In this document: positions 26,079-36,171 of the stretch, piece by piece
Layout: the number at the start of each line of letters is the position of its first letter
Position numbering within the stretch: position 1 is the stretch's first letter
Assembly: GCA_028282705.1 (NCBI GenBank)
Contig: JANQHI010000053.1
Coordinates: 83,030-147,029, forward strand
DNA: 64,000 bases
Direction of reading: 5' to 3'
Origin: Prolixibacteraceae bacterium
GTDB taxonomy: Bacteria; Bacteroidota; Bacteroidia; Bacteroidales; Prolixibacteraceae
Position numbers and translations under genes: made by a program
Notes under the pieces: model-generated
Told to the model about the DNA's origin: nothing
Seen by the model: the letters and a program-made list of their open reading frames with translations, nothing else
Database searches by the model: none

Positions 26079-27464
26079 CTAGTCTTCAATTTTTACAATT
26101 TGTGCCATAAAATCACCTTCAGCAGCTACATCACCCCTCACATAACAAACGCCTCTCATGTTGACAATCCCACGGCGAATTGGCGAATTTAATTCAATTT
26201 TTAATATTAAGGTATCACCTGGTACAACTTTCTTCCTGAACTTAACATTATCCATGCGGATAAAATAGGTAGAAAATCTGCCATCCAGCTTGTCTAATAC
26301 ATATAATCCACCTGCCTGAGCCATAGCCTCAACCATTAAAACTGCCGGCATAACAGGCTCTTCAGGGAAATGGCCAACAAAGAATGGCTCATTTATAGTA
26401 ATGTTTTTAATACCTACTATCCCTTTATCATAAATGTCTACTACCTTATCAACAAGCAAGAATGGGTAACGGTGAGGCAACAGTTTTTTTATCTTGACCA
26501 CATCCATTAAAGGCTCTTTAGAAAGGTCATATACTGGAGCTTTAGATGCAGATTTCAACAGTTCCTTTTTCATCTGTTTGGCCATCATGGTATTTGCATA
26601 ATGCCCTGGTTTTGTAGCTATGATCCTACCCTTTATATGTTTACCTAATAAAGCCAGGTCGCCAATTACATCCAATAACTTATGCCTTGCACATTCATTA
26701 TCATAAAACAAGTCAACATTATTAAGTATGCCCTGTGGCCTTACTTCCACTCTTTCATGGTTAAAAAGGTCAGCTAACCTATCCAACTCCTCCTGGCTGA
26801 CCTGCTTATCCATAATTACAATGGCATTGTCAAGGTCACCCCCTTTTATAAGGTTATTATTCAGGAGGAATTCCAATTCATGTAGGAAAACAAAAGTCCT
26901 GCAATTGGCAATTTCATCCTTAAACTGTGTTATTGAATTAAGTGTAGCAAACTGGTTGTTAAGGACTATAGAATCAAATGCTATCAGGCAATTCAAACTA
27001 TAATCATTATCGGGTAGAGCAATGATTTCAGAATCTGTTTTTTCATCTTTGAAAACAATTTTCTCTTTGACCTCAAAGTATTCACGGTCAACATCTTGCT
27101 CAACAACCCCTGCTTTTTCTATGTTCTCGACAAAATACTTTGAGCTTCCATCAATAATTGGGGCTTCTTCATTATTTACCTCAATAAGGACATTATCAAG
27201 GTCCATACCAACCAGTGCTGCCAATGCATGTTCAATAGTACCAATTTTTGCCCCATTTTGAGCAAGCAATGTTCCTCTTGAAGTATCAATAACATTCTCA
27301 CAGTCAGCCTCTATAATTGGTTCACCTTCCAGGTCAACCCTTTTAAATTTGAATCCGTGATCTTCTTCTGCAGGAAGGAATTTCATGGTAACATTAACAC
27401 CTGTGTGCAACCCTTTTCCTTCAATTGGAAATGGTTTAGCTATGGTTTTTTGCTTATCTGCCAT
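26079..27464 (-). CDS. lpxC/fabZ: Bifunctional UDP-3-O-acyl-N-acetylglucosamine deacetylase / 3-hydroxyacyl-ACP dehydratase
   Basis: This fusion of two lipid pathway enzymes is typical of Bacteroidota. Residues 1 to ~300 are LpxC, the committed step of lipid A synthesis. The zinc ligands are His79 (GTIEHALAALVG), His261 and Asp265 (RHKLLDVIGDLALLG), and His288 follows. Residues ~315-461 are FabZ, the dehydratase of fatty-acid elongation: LLPHRYPFLLVDKV, GHFPEEPVMPAVLMVEAMAQAGG with catalytic His365 and Glu379. A short linker (SASKAPVYDLSKEPL) joins them. The two activities compete for hydroxyacyl-ACP in other bacteria, so the fusion fixes their ratio. Confidence 0.97.
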   Translation of the reverse strand: MADKQKTIAKPFPIEGKGLHTGVNVTMKFLPAEEDHGFKFKRVDLEGEPIIEADCENVIDTSRGTLLAQNGAKIGTIEHALAALVGMDLDNVLIEVNNEEAPIIDGSSKYFVENIEKAGVVEQDVDREYFEVKEKIVFKDEKTDSEIIALPDNDYSLNCLIAFDSIVLNNQFATLNSITQFKDEIANCRTFVFLHELEFLLNNNLIKGGDLDNAIVIMDKQVSQEELDRLADLFNHERVEVRPQGILNNVDLFYDNECARHKLLDVIGDLALLGKHIKGRIIATKPGHYANTMMAKQMKKELLKSASKAPVYDLSKEPLMDVVKIKKLLPHRYPFLLVDKVVDIYDKGIVGIKNITINEPFFVGHFPEEPVMPAVLMVEAMAQAGGLYVLDKLDGRFSTYFIRMDNVKFRKKVVPGDTLILKIELNSPIRRGIVNMRGVCYVRGDVAAEGDFMAQIVKIED

Positions 27465-27483
27465 ACCAGAATATTTTTCAGCT

Positions 27484-28524
27484 TTATTTTTTAGATTTTA
27501 TTTCTTCAACCTCCTTTTGAAGCCATGCTACATCCTTTACCATTTGAGGTAAATTCTTAAATGCTATTGAAGCTCTCAGGGCTAATTTAAAATCAATAGC
27601 TGGTGTACCAAGAAGTATTTCCCCATCTTTAACATTATTTGAAACACCAGTTTGTCCTGCCAATTGTACATTATCCCCAATTGTTATATGCCCATTAAGC
27701 CCTACCTGGCCTCCAAACTTGCAATTTTTCCCAATTTTTGTTGTCCCTGCTACACCTACTTGTGCTGCCAGTACAGAATTATCCCCCACTTCACAGTTGT
27801 GTGCAATTTGAATCAAGTTATCCAGCTTGGCTCCCTTCCTTATAATGGTTGACCCCATGGTACCACAATCAATTGTGGTATTGGCACCAATTTCTACATC
27901 ATCTTCAAGGATAACATTGCCTATCTGGGCTATTTTCTTATAACTGCCATCCTTTTTGGGGGCAAACCCAAAACCATCAGACCCAATAACAGCACCTGCA
28001 TGTACTATACAATTATTGCCAACCACACAGTTATCATAAATTTTTACCCCTGGAAAAAGTACAGACCCTTCTCCAATAGTGACATTTTCACCAATAAAAC
28101 ATTGTGGGTATATTTTAACATTATTGCCAATGATGACATTTTTACTCACATAAGCAAATGCCCCTAAGTATATATCCTTGCCTGCTGCAACTGAAGCATC
28201 CATGAAACTAGGTTGTTCTATGCCTACTTTCAGGTTTGATTTTGCCTGAAGGTATAAATCCAACAATGCAGCAAAAGCCTGATAGGCATCATCAACTTTT
28301 ATAAGCGTGGCACTTACTTTTTGTTTTAATTCCAGGTTTCTATTGATAAGTACAACTGATGCTTCTGTTGTATATAGGTATGTTTCATATTTAGGGTTAG
28401 CTAGAAAAGCCAATGTCCCAGGCTCACCTTCTTCTATTTTAGAAACATTGTTAACTTTTACCTTCCCGTCACCTTCTATTTCACCATTTAAAAAAGCAGC
28501 AATGTCTGATGCCTTAAATTCCAT
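27484..28524 (-). CDS. lpxD: UDP-3-O-(3-hydroxyacyl)glucosamine N-acyltransferase
   Basis: LpxD adds the second acyl chain in lipid A synthesis. The 346-residue protein has an N-terminal uridine-binding domain (residues ~1-100, VNNVSKIEEGEPGTLAFLANPKYE). A left-handed beta-helix of hexapeptide repeats follows, with HAGAVIGSDGFGFAP and the catalytic-histidine block LDNLIQIAHNCEVGDNS. A C-terminal helix ends it. It lies 19 bp before lpxC/fabZ and 38 bp after the HD-domain gene on the minus strand. Confidence 0.96.
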   Translation of the reverse strand: MEFKASDIAAFLNGEIEGDGKVKVNNVSKIEEGEPGTLAFLANPKYETYLYTTEASVVLINRNLELKQKVSATLIKVDDAYQAFAALLDLYLQAKSNLKVGIEQPSFMDASVAAGKDIYLGAFAYVSKNVIIGNNVKIYPQCFIGENVTIGEGSVLFPGVKIYDNCVVGNNCIVHAGAVIGSDGFGFAPKKDGSYKKIAQIGNVILEDDVEIGANTTIDCGTMGSTIIRKGAKLDNLIQIAHNCEVGDNSVLAAQVGVAGTTKIGKNCKFGGQVGLNGHITIGDNVQLAGQTGVSNNVKDGEILLGTPAIDFKLALRASIAFKNLPQMVKDVAWLQKEVEEIKSKK

Positions 28525-28562
28525 TCGTTTTCATTTTGCGTTGCAAAAATAGGTTTAAATTA

Positions 28563-29834
28563 CTAAAAGTCCAATTCTTTTGGAAAACAGAGGAAAAACT
28601 TACGCACTGTCTTGGTTAAAGCAGATAAGTTTATATCTGATGCATGCTTTATATCCTTGGTTTTCCCTGACTTAAACAAAATTTTTATATCCTCACTTTC
28701 ATTACTGTAAGCACTATTAGTAACATCGCCTTCAATTAAAAAATACAAAGCTTCTGTTTCAGAAATACCAAATTTGCTCTGTATTTGCCCCAGTAAATTA
28801 TCTTTTCGTTTTTTCGAGAGCTCTTTTTCTTTGAGCTCAATCCTGAACAATTTTCTTTCAATCAGCCTTTCACATAAAACTGAAAGGACTTTATCAGGGC
28901 AGTTTTGCCATTCTTTTATTGAAGTTAAAATATCATTATCATCCAACAGGGCAAATTTCTCAAGGATACTTTCTTGATTGGCCGTACCTGTATCCCTGAA
29001 GTCATCAACGGTAAAACTATTTTCTAAAAATATTTTAAAATTAGTTGGGGCAAACAAATCCACCCCTTCTGAAATAAGTTGTTTTGCCCTCTTGAGGATA
29101 TTAACCAACATAAACTCAGCAGAGACAACAGCCTTGTGTAAATATACTTGCCAATACATTAACCTACGGGCAATTAAGAATTTCTCAATAGAGTAAATAC
29201 CTTTGGCATCAACTACTAATGAATCATTCCAAACATTCAGCATTTTTATAATCCTGTCAATACCAACCATCCCTTCAGTTACCCCTGTAAAAAAACTGTC
29301 ACGCCTGAGGTAATCCAGGCGGTCCATATCAAGCTGGCTTGCCACCAATTGATGCAGGTACTTTTTTTTATATTGGTTTTTGAAAATTGAGATAGCCAAA
29401 TCAAGCTCCCCATTAAATTGGCTATTAAGCTGCTCCATAAGCAACAATGAAACTTCTTCGTGTGATACATTTAACAAAGTATTTTCAAGGACATGGGAGA
29501 AAGGTCCATGCCCGATATCATGGAGTAATATAGCAATGGTTGTAGCTTCAGCTTCTTCTTCTGCAATTTTATGCCCCTTGTTTTGAAGGACAGAAATAGC
29601 CTGCCTCATTAAATGGGAAGCGCCAAGGGCATGCTCAAACCTTGTGTGGTTTGCCCCAGGAAATACCATACATGATAACCCCAGCTGTTTAATCCTTCTT
29701 AAGCGCTGAAAATAAGGATGTTCTATTAAATCAAAAACACGTTCAGACTGTATATTTATGAACCCAAAGACAGGGTCATTGATTATTTTCTTTTTATTGA
29801 TCTTATTATTTGCCACTAACACATGTTTATTCAA
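28563..29834 (-). CDS. HD-domain phosphohydrolase (dNTPase-like)
   Basis: This cytoplasmic metal-dependent phosphohydrolase has 423 residues or slightly fewer. The HD signature is FEHALGASHLMRQAI… with TIAILLHDIGHGPFSHVLE (His, His-Asp) and a later DMDRLDYLRRD, as in dGTP triphosphohydrolase-like proteins. The C-terminal ~150 residues are helical. The frame's first start is TTG at 29834; GTG codons at 29822 and 29816 are alternatives. Family homologues usually begin close to the KKKIINDPVFGFI block, and no ATG exists before it. It heads the lpx operon; this position is common in the phylum, but I know of no demonstrated functional link. Confidence 0.88.
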   Translation of the reverse strand: MNKHVLVANNKINKKKIINDPVFGFINIQSERVFDLIEHPYFQRLRRIKQLGLSCMVFPGANHTRFEHALGASHLMRQAISVLQNKGHKIAEEEAEATTIAILLHDIGHGPFSHVLENTLLNVSHEEVSLLLMEQLNSQFNGELDLAISIFKNQYKKKYLHQLVASQLDMDRLDYLRRDSFFTGVTEGMVGIDRIIKMLNVWNDSLVVDAKGIYSIEKFLIARRLMYWQVYLHKAVVSAEFMLVNILKRAKQLISEGVDLFAPTNFKIFLENSFTVDDFRDTGTANQESILEKFALLDDNDILTSIKEWQNCPDKVLSVLCERLIERKLFRIELKEKELSKKRKDNLLGQIQSKFGISETEALYFLIEGDVTNSAYSNESEDIKILFKSGKTKDIKHASDINLSALTKTVRKFFLCFPKELDF

Positions 29835-29963
29835 CCCAACAAATGTATAAAACTTTTTATGATAGCTATTTCATGTTTTTACTGAAATAGTTAAAGCATG
29901 ATTTACAGATTTTTTACAGAATAATTCCAACACTAATAATCAGCATTTTAAAGGCAATTCAAT

Positions 29964-29994
29964 TTTGCAATTTTCACAGAAATTACTATTTTTG
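29964..29994 (+). promoter_or_regulatory. Bacteroidota promoter of rimP-nusA-infB
   Basis: TTTG at 29964-29967 and TATTTTTG at 29987-29994 are separated by 19 bp. This matches the TTTG / TAnnTTTG consensus of the phylum's housekeeping sigma factor exactly. Transcription should start near 30001, giving a leader of about 54 nt that contains the hairpin at 30022-30037. Confidence 0.75.
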
Positions 29995-30021
29995 CGTCGA
30001 ATTTCCTAATGTAATTGTGTG

Positions 30022-30037
30022 GGGGACTAAAGTCCCC
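30022..30037. repeat. GGGGACT-AA-AGTCCCC palindrome in the rimP leader
   Basis: A perfect 7-bp stem with a 2-nt loop ends 17 nt before the rimP ATG, so it would fold in the 5' leader of the mRNA. A near copy (AGGGCT-AA-AGCCCT) is at 36118-36131. Confidence 0.6.
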
Positions 30038-30054
30038 TATTTTATTGCAGGTAA

Positions 30055-30519
30055 ATGATAAAAAAAGAAAAAATAATACAGTTGGCAGAAGAGAAACTTT
30101 CTGATGGGATGTTTTTAGTAGATGTTACTGTCAGTAAATCAAATGTTATCAATGTATATATTGATAGCATGGATGGAGTTACAATTGACGAATGTATTAC
30201 CATAAGCAGGAATATTGAAGGGCAGCTTGACAGGGATATTGAGGATTTTGAGCTACAGGTATCATCATCAGGGCTTGGGCAACCTTTCAAGGTTATTCAG
30301 CAATACAAAAAAAACATTGGAAACAAGGTTGCGGTAGTAACAAACAATGGGGAATCATTTCAGGGGGAAATCAAAAACGTAAATGATACAGGGTTTGAAC
30401 TCGAGGCTTTTAAAATGGTAAAAGCTGAAGGCAAAAAAAAGAAAGAAAAAGTGGTAGAAAACCATTTTTTGAGTTTTGAAGATATAAAGACAACAAAAGC
30501 AATAATTTCATTTAAATAA
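30055..30519 (+). CDS. rimP: Ribosome maturation factor RimP
   Basis: RimP assists 30S ribosomal subunit maturation. The 154-residue protein has the two-domain layout of the family (DUF150). The N-terminal part has FLVDVTVSKSNVINVYIDSMDGVTIDECITISRNIEGQLD and FELQVSSSGLGQPF. An SH3-like C-terminal part has GNKVAVVTNNGESFQGEIKNV, and a lysine-rich loop lies near residue 125. It is the first gene of the rimP-nusA-infB operon, 10 bp before nusA, behind a clear promoter. Confidence 0.94.
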   Translation: MIKKEKIIQLAEEKLSDGMFLVDVTVSKSNVINVYIDSMDGVTIDECITISRNIEGQLDRDIEDFELQVSSSGLGQPFKVIQQYKKNIGNKVAVVTNNGESFQGEIKNVNDTGFELEAFKMVKAEGKKKKEKVVENHFLSFEDIKTTKAIISFK

Positions 30520-30529
30520 AACAAGAGCA

Positions 30530-31765
30530 ATGGATAATGTAAACCTTATTGACACCTTTGCTGAGTTTAAGGAACTTAAAAATATTGACAGGGCCACCAT
30601 GATGAGTGTCCTTGAAGAAGTTTTCAGAAGTGTGCTGGCAAGGCAATATGGAACTGCCGAGAACTTTGACATTATTATCAACATTGATAAAGGTGATTTT
30701 GAAATGTGGAGAAACCGCGAAGTTGTTGAAGATGACCAACTGGAAGATCCTGCTCTACAAATCACGCTTACTGAAGCAAAAAAAATTGACGAGGATTATG
30801 AAGTTGGCGAAGAAGTTACTGATGAAGTAAAACTTATTGATTTTGGCAGAAGGGCAATATTAAACTTGCGCCAAAACCTTGCAAGTAAAATCCTTGAGCT
30901 GGAAAAAGATTATATCTATACAAAATATAAAGATAAGATTGGTGAAATAATTACTGGCGAGGTTTACCAGGTTTGGAAAAAAGAGATATTGGTGCTTGAT
31001 GATGAAGGAAATGAATTAATCCTTCCAAAACATGAGCAAATCCCTTCTGATTATTTCCGTAAAGGTGATGCACTAAGAGCAGTAGTTTATAAAGTTGAGC
31101 TTAGGAACAATAACCCACTTATCATATTGTCTCGTACATCTCCTGTTTTCCTTGAAAGGTTATTTGAGTTAGAAATACCTGAAATTTTTGATGGGCTTAT
31201 CACAATCAAAAAGATTGTCAGGGTACCAGGAGAACGAGCAAAAGTTGCAGTTGAGTCATATGATGAACGCATCGACCCAGTAGGTGCTTGCGTGGGGATG
31301 AAAGGTTCAAGGATACATGGAATTGTGCGCGAATTAAGAAATGAAAACATTGATGTGATCAATTTCTCAGCGAACCTCCAGCTGTATATAAAACGTGCCC
31401 TCAACCCAGCAAAAATTTCTTCGCTAAGAATAAAAGAAGAAAACAAAAAAGCAGAGGTGTACCTAAAACCTGAGGAGGTTTCATTAGCCATTGGGAAAGG
31501 TGGTTTAAATATCCGCCTAGCAAGCCAATTAACAGGTTATGAGATTGATGTATACAGGGAAATGGAGCAGGATGATGAAGATGTAAACCTGGAAGAATTT
31601 GCAGACGAAATTGAAAGCTGGATTATTGACGAATTGAAATCAATAGGTTGTGATACGGCCAAAAATGTCCTTAATCTTTCCCGTGAAGATTTAATAAAAA
31701 GGACCGACCTGGAAGAAGAAACCATTGATGAAGTTATGAAAATCCTGAAGGCTGAGTTTGAATAG
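30530..31765 (+). CDS. nusA: Transcription termination/antitermination factor NusA
   Basis: NusA binds RNA polymerase and nascent RNA and affects pausing, termination and antitermination. The 411-residue protein has an N-terminal polymerase-binding domain (about 1-125). An S1 domain follows (GEIITGEVYQVWKKEILVLDDEGNELILP). Two KH domains hold VGACVGMKGSRIHGIVRELRNENIDVI and VSLAIGKGGLNIRLASQLTGYEIDV. A short acidic tail with one helix-hairpin-helix-like segment ends it. It lacks the longer C-terminal repeats of the E. coli protein, as is usual in this phylum. Confidence 0.96.
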   Translation: MDNVNLIDTFAEFKELKNIDRATMMSVLEEVFRSVLARQYGTAENFDIIINIDKGDFEMWRNREVVEDDQLEDPALQITLTEAKKIDEDYEVGEEVTDEVKLIDFGRRAILNLRQNLASKILELEKDYIYTKYKDKIGEIITGEVYQVWKKEILVLDDEGNELILPKHEQIPSDYFRKGDALRAVVYKVELRNNNPLIILSRTSPVFLERLFELEIPEIFDGLITIKKIVRVPGERAKVAVESYDERIDPVGACVGMKGSRIHGIVRELRNENIDVINFSANLQLYIKRALNPAKISSLRIKEENKKAEVYLKPEEVSLAIGKGGLNIRLASQLTGYEIDVYREMEQDDEDVNLEEFADEIESWIIDELKSIGCDTAKNVLNLSREDLIKRTDLEEETIDEVMKILKAEFE

Positions 31766-31886
31766 CTCTTTATTAACAAAATAAAAAAAAGTACCCATTA
31801 AGTTGTGGGTTACATATTTTGCAGTTAAACTTGCAAAGTTAATGAGCCTGAGGTTTATTGGATTATAAATAAAGATTGAAAGTTAT

Positions 31887-34865
31887 ATGGCAGTAGGCAA
31901 GACAAATCGTTTAAGTAAACTGGCAAGAGAATTTAATGTTGGCATCTCAACAATAGTTGAATACTTGCATAAAAAAGGATTCGACATTGACTCAAATCCC
32001 AACACAAAAGTGTCGGAAGAGATGGTTCTTTTGTTAGAAAAAGAATACAAAAGCGATATCAGTTTGAAACGGGAATCAGAAAAAATTCAACTTAAAAGTC
32101 AGCGTGCAAGGCAAGAAAGCCTGTCAATCGAAAATGAGGAGCTTGTTGAACAACCTGAAACAGAAACACAGGAAGAAGAAAAAACACCTACCCCTGAGCC
32201 TGCTAAATCTAAAGTTGTAGAAACTGAGGAGCCCACAATCACAGCTAAACCAAAACCAGAAGAAGGTATTAAAGTTGTTGGGAAAATTGATATTGAACCT
32301 AAAAAAACACAGGAGGAAACACCAGCAGCAGAAAAGCCCAAAAAAATAGAACCTCCTGTTGAAAAAACACCTACTCCCAAGAAAGAGGTAGTTAAACCAA
32401 AGGCTAAAAAGCCTGAACCTGTAAAAGAAGAAAAAATAGTTGAACCTGTGCAAAAGCCTAAGAAAGAAAAGGTTAAAGAAGAAAAGACAGCCCAGGAACA
32501 AGAGGAAAAACCAAAGAAAAAGCATATTAAAACAGATATACCCAAAGTTGAAGAAGTCAAGGTAGTTGGAAAAATAAACCTGGATAACATCAACCAAAAA
32601 ACAAGGCCTGCCAAAAAATCAAAAGAGCAACGCGAAAAAGACCGTAAAGAAAGGCAAAAACAAAAATTTAAGGATCATAAGAAGGTAGCTGGGAAAGACG
32701 GGAAAAAAGAAAAGGATGAGAAAGGAAACGAAGTTTTCAGATCTCGCCAACAAAAGCTGAATGGACCAAATGTTGTTGGAAAGATTGATATCAAAAAAGA
32801 AGATAAAAAATCTGATGATTCTAGTGATTCAGGCCATGGTAAAAAGCGCAGAAGAAGGATTTCAAAAGATAACCAAAGGGTCTCAGTAGAAAATAAACAA
32901 GGTGCAGAAAGGAAGAAAAAAGACCTTAAAAAAAGCCCTAAAAGAAAACCTCTCAAGAAGGAAATTTCGGAGGAAGATGTACAAAAGCAAATTAAAGATA
33001 CACTTGCAAGGTTAACTACCAAAGGGAAATCAAAAGGAGCTAAATACAGAAGGGAAAAACGAGCAGCAGTAAGTGAAAAAGCACAAGCAGAAGCTGAAAA
33101 GCAGGATTTGCAAAAGAGCGTTATCAAAGTAACTGAATTTGTTACTGCTGCAGAATTTGCTTCAATGATGGACATTCCTGTCACCCAAATTATTGGAACA
33201 TGTATGAGCCTTGGCTTATTTGTATCAATCAACCAACGCCTTGATGCTGAAACTATGTCAATAGTAGCTGAAGAATTTGGTTATACTGTTGAGTTTGTAA
33301 GTGTTAGTATCCAGGAAGCCATTGAAGAGGTAGAAGATAATGAAGATGATTTAAAATCTCGTCCTCCAATTGTAACAGTTATGGGGCATGTTGACCATGG
33401 AAAAACTTCATTACTTGACTATATAAGAAATACAAATGTAATTGCTGGTGAAGCGGGTGGTATTACCCAGCACATTGGGGCATACCATGTGAGCCTGGAA
33501 GATGGGAAAGAGATCACTTTCCTTGATACACCAGGGCATGAGGCTTTTACTGCAATGCGTGCACGTGGTGCACAGGTAACAGATATTGCCATTATTATTG
33601 TGGCAGCAGATGATGATATCATGCCACAAACCAAAGAGGCTATCAACCATGCTACTGCAGCTGGTGTGCCTATTGTTTTTGCCATTAATAAAATTGATAA
33701 GCCAGGAGCTAATCCTGAAAAAATAAAAGAAGGGCTGGCCAACCTTAATTTCCTTGTTGAGGAATGGGGAGGCAAATACCAATCTCAGGATATTTCAGCA
33801 AAAAATGGGGTAAATATTTCAGAATTATTGGAAAAAGTGTTGCTTGAAGCTGAACTTCTTGAGCTCAAAGGTAACCCAAACAAAAAAGCCAATGGTACAA
33901 TCATAGAATCAACCCTTGACAAAGGGCGTGGCTATGTTGCAACTATGCTTGTCCAAAACGGGACATTAAGGCAAGGAGATATTATTTTAACAGGACAATA
34001 TTATGGGCACGTGAAAGCCATGTTCAATGAGCGTAATCAAAGGGTAGAATCTGCTGGTCCGGCCGAACCTGTTATTATCCTTGGGTTAGATGGTGCACCA
34101 CAAGCAGGTGACAAATTCAATGTCATGGAAACTGAGCGTGAAGCACGCCAAATTGCCAACAAACGTGAACAGTTGGCCAGGGAGCAAGGGTTACGCACAC
34201 AGAAGCATATTACCCTTGATGAAATTGGCAGGAGGATTGCTATTGGCAACTTCCAGGAGTTGAACCTGATTGTAAAAGGTGACGTGGATGGTTCCATTGA
34301 AGCTCTTTCTGATTCACTCATAAAACTATCAACTGAACAGATACAGGTAAATGTCATCCATAAGTCTGTTGGTGCTATCTCTGAATCTGATATTATGCTT
34401 GCTACTGCATCAGAAGCAATTGTGGTAGGATTCCAGGTGAGGCCCACATTAAATGCACGGAAATTAGCTGAAAAAGAACAAATTGACATTAGGCTTTATT
34501 CCATCATTTATGATGCCATTAATGAGATCAAGGCAGCAATGGAAGGGATGCTTTCACCTGATATTAAGGAAGAAATTACTGGTACAGCAGAAGTACTGGA
34601 AACCTTTAAGATCACTAAAGTGGGAACCATTGCAGGTTGTATTGTGCGTGACGGGAAAATCAACCGCTCATCCAAAGTACGTGTGATCAGGGATGGTATT
34701 GTAATATATACTGGCACTTTGGGGTCATTAAAACGTTTCAAAGAAGATGTTAAAGAAGTAAAAAATGGCTATGAGTGTGGTTTAAATATTGAAAACTTTA
34801 ATGATATTAAAGTTGGGGACAATGTTGAAGCCTATCATGAAGTTGAAGTAGCTAAAACACTCTAA
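31887..34865 (+). CDS. infB: Translation initiation factor IF-2
   Basis: IF-2 is the GTPase that brings initiator tRNA to the 30S subunit. The 992-residue protein begins with an IF2_N-like helical domain ([25 protein letters not shown]). About 350 residues of lysine, glutamate and proline-rich low-complexity sequence follow; a KVVGKI(D/N) motif recurs there several times. A second IF2_N domain comes next. The G domain starts near residue 500 (G1 [11 protein letters not shown]3 DTPGHEAF, G4 [13 protein letters not shown]). Domains II-IV end at [13 protein letters not shown]. The 121-bp gap after nusA may hold an internal promoter, but I see no clear box. A terminator follows at 34888-34922. 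Confidence 0.97.
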   Translation: MAVGKTNRLSKLAREFNVGISTIVEYLHKKGFDIDSNPNTKVSEEMVLLLEKEYKSDISLKRESEKIQLKSQRARQESLSIENEELVEQPETETQEEEKTPTPEPAKSKVVETEEPTITAKPKPEEGIKVVGKIDIEPKKTQEETPAAEKPKKIEPPVEKTPTPKKEVVKPKAKKPEPVKEEKIVEPVQKPKKEKVKEEKTAQEQEEKPKKKHIKTDIPKVEEVKVVGKINLDNINQKTRPAKKSKEQREKDRKERQKQKFKDHKKVAGKDGKKEKDEKGNEVFRSRQQKLNGPNVVGKIDIKKEDKKSDDSSDSGHGKKRRRRISKDNQRVSVENKQGAERKKKDLKKSPKRKPLKKEISEEDVQKQIKDTLARLTTKGKSKGAKYRREKRAAVSEKAQAEAEKQDLQKSVIKVTEFVTAAEFASMMDIPVTQIIGTCMSLGLFVSINQRLDAETMSIVAEEFGYTVEFVSVSIQEAIEEVEDNEDDLKSRPPIVTVMGHVDHGKTSLLDYIRNTNVIAGEAGGITQHIGAYHVSLEDGKEITFLDTPGHEAFTAMRARGAQVTDIAIIIVAADDDIMPQTKEAINHATAAGVPIVFAINKIDKPGANPEKIKEGLANLNFLVEEWGGKYQSQDISAKNGVNISELLEKVLLEAELLELKGNPNKKANGTIIESTLDKGRGYVATMLVQNGTLRQGDIILTGQYYGHVKAMFNERNQRVESAGPAEPVIILGLDGAPQAGDKFNVMETEREARQIANKREQLAREQGLRTQKHITLDEIGRRIAIGNFQELNLIVKGDVDGSIEALSDSLIKLSTEQIQVNVIHKSVGAISESDIMLATASEAIVVGFQVRPTLNARKLAEKEQIDIRLYSIIYDAINEIKAAMEGMLSPDIKEEITGTAEVLETFKITKVGTIAGCIVRDGKINRSSKVRVIRDGIVIYTGTLGSLKRFKEDVKEVKNGYECGLNIENFNDIKVGDNVEAYHEVEVAKTL

Positions 34866-34887
34866 AAAAGACTCATAAAGAAATAGG

Positions 34888-34922
34888 AATGGGTAAATTC
34901 AAATTTGGGTTTACCCATTTTT
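34888..34922 (+). terminator. Intrinsic terminator after infB
   Basis: AATGGGTAAA (34888-34897) and TTTACCCATT (34910-34919) form a perfect 10-bp stem with a 12-nt loop, followed by TTTTT to 34922. Confidence 0.85.
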
Positions 34923-34933
34923 ATGCTACCAAC

Positions 34934-36043
34934 CTACTCCTCTGGTTTCCAGGCTGTAATTCCTCTTAGGGCATTTCCTTGCTTGTCAAACAAACTGCGC
35001 CCAATATAATATACATCAGATGATGGGATATCCAGCCCATCAGGTTTCCAATAATAAACCCCTTTAACCTTTGGGTATTCCAGCAATATATTTTTTAACT
35101 CCACCAAAAAATTATATTGCCCTTGTTGGGTAGGTGGGTAAGGCTTGAAATCAAATACCCATTGACCTGGCTCAGGATACCATCCATTGGCATAATAAGC
35201 AGTTTCAACCAGGATAATATCCTGGTCAAAATTATCTGATAAGAAAGTCAGGTTGTTTCTTAAGTCATCAAAAGTACCATGCCACCAGGGGTAATAACTA
35301 AGCCCTATCTGTTCAAATTCAACCCCTCTGGCTATCATGTTGGTATAAAAAGTATTGGATGTTTCCATATCCCCACCTGTGGCTGCATGGATCATAATTG
35401 GGATACTTGCTCCATTATCAGCATCTTTTACCCCTTTAATTCCTGACTTAACCAATGAAGCCAACTTATCCCAATTTGCAGTCCCACTTCCAGTCCACAG
35501 CTTACCATCAGGCCAAACCATCCCATTATTAATTTCATTGCCCACCTGCACCAGCTCAGGCAATACCCCTGCCCTATCCATGGCATTGATCACCTTTTTA
35601 GTGTAGTTATATAGGCTATCATTCAGTATCTCAAAACTTACCCCTTCCCAGGCAGCAGGTTTATATTGTTTTCCAGGGTCAGCCCATGTGTCAGAATAGT
35701 GGAAATTAAGGAAAACCTTAAACCCAAACTGTTTGGCTTTTTGCGCCAATTCAATGGTATATTCCAGGTTATTACACACTGGCCCTTCCAAGTTGGGTGT
35801 ATGAAAAATCCGTAACCTAGCCCATGTATAGCCATTCTCCTTAAATATCTGAAAGCCCTCCTTTTCAACACCTGCTATTTTATATACCCCCCCTTCATCT
35901 TCCATCTTTTTCATAATGGAGAAATCACCTCCAATGATAAAATCATTGGCAGAACCATTACTAGAAGGTTTTTGGTCATTGTTTTGGCATCCTGCAAACA
36001 GGAATAGGGTAAGGAGAAAGAAAATAGTTTTCATTATTTTCAT
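34934..36043 (-). CDS. Arabinogalactan endo-beta-1,4-galactanase (GH53), lipoprotein
   Basis: The enzyme cuts beta-1,4-galactan side chains of pectin or type I arabinogalactan. The frame opens with TTG at 36082, but the lipoprotein signal starts at ATG 36043 (or 36034): MKTIFFLLTLFLFAGC with lipobox FAGC. The mature barrel begins FIIGGDFSIMKKMEDEGGVY. It has GYTWARLRIFH and NFHYSDTWADPGKQ, then ELVQVGNEINNGMVWP (acid/base Glu) and IILVETAYYANGW (nucleophile Glu), with GVYYWKPDG near the end. All GH53 signatures are present. No SusC/SusD pair or other pectin gene is adjacent, so it stands apart from a polysaccharide utilisation locus. It converges with infB across a terminator. Confidence 0.93.
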   Translation of the reverse strand: MKIMKTIFFLLTLFLFAGCQNNDQKPSSNGSANDFIIGGDFSIMKKMEDEGGVYKIAGVEKEGFQIFKENGYTWARLRIFHTPNLEGPVCNNLEYTIELAQKAKQFGFKVFLNFHYSDTWADPGKQYKPAAWEGVSFEILNDSLYNYTKKVINAMDRAGVLPELVQVGNEINNGMVWPDGKLWTGSGTANWDKLASLVKSGIKGVKDADNGASIPIMIHAATGGDMETSNTFYTNMIARGVEFEQIGLSYYPWWHGTFDDLRNNLTFLSDNFDQDIILVETAYYANGWYPEPGQWVFDFKPYPPTQQGQYNFLVELKNILLEYPKVKGVYYWKPDGLDIPSSDVYYIGRSLFDKQGNALRGITAWKPEE

Positions 36044-36117
36044 AGATAATAGGTTAAAAGTGTTTTTATTATCTGATCCCAAGAGATTTCTCTTGTGTAC
36101 ACCTAAAACAGAACTTA

Positions 36118-36131
36118 AGGGCTAAAGCCCT
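36118..36131. repeat. AGGGCT-AA-AGCCCT palindrome
   Basis: This 6-bp stem with AA loop, upstream of the GH53 gene, belongs to the same GGG(A/G)CTAAAG(T/C)CCC type as 30022-30037. Confidence 0.5.
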
Positions 36132-36171
36132 ATTTCACAGCTACATTGCCTAAAAGCTAACTCGACAATCT

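Noticed and set aside
32099..32614. Long minus-strand open frames opposite the start of infB
   Set aside because: They are the antisense of the Lys/Glu/Pro-rich repeats of IF-2; their Phe/Ser-rich composition is a direct result of that.
36044..36082. N-terminal extension of the GH53 galactanase from a TTG codon
   Set aside because: A lipoprotein signal peptide starts at ATG 36043; an extension would bury it and has no family support.
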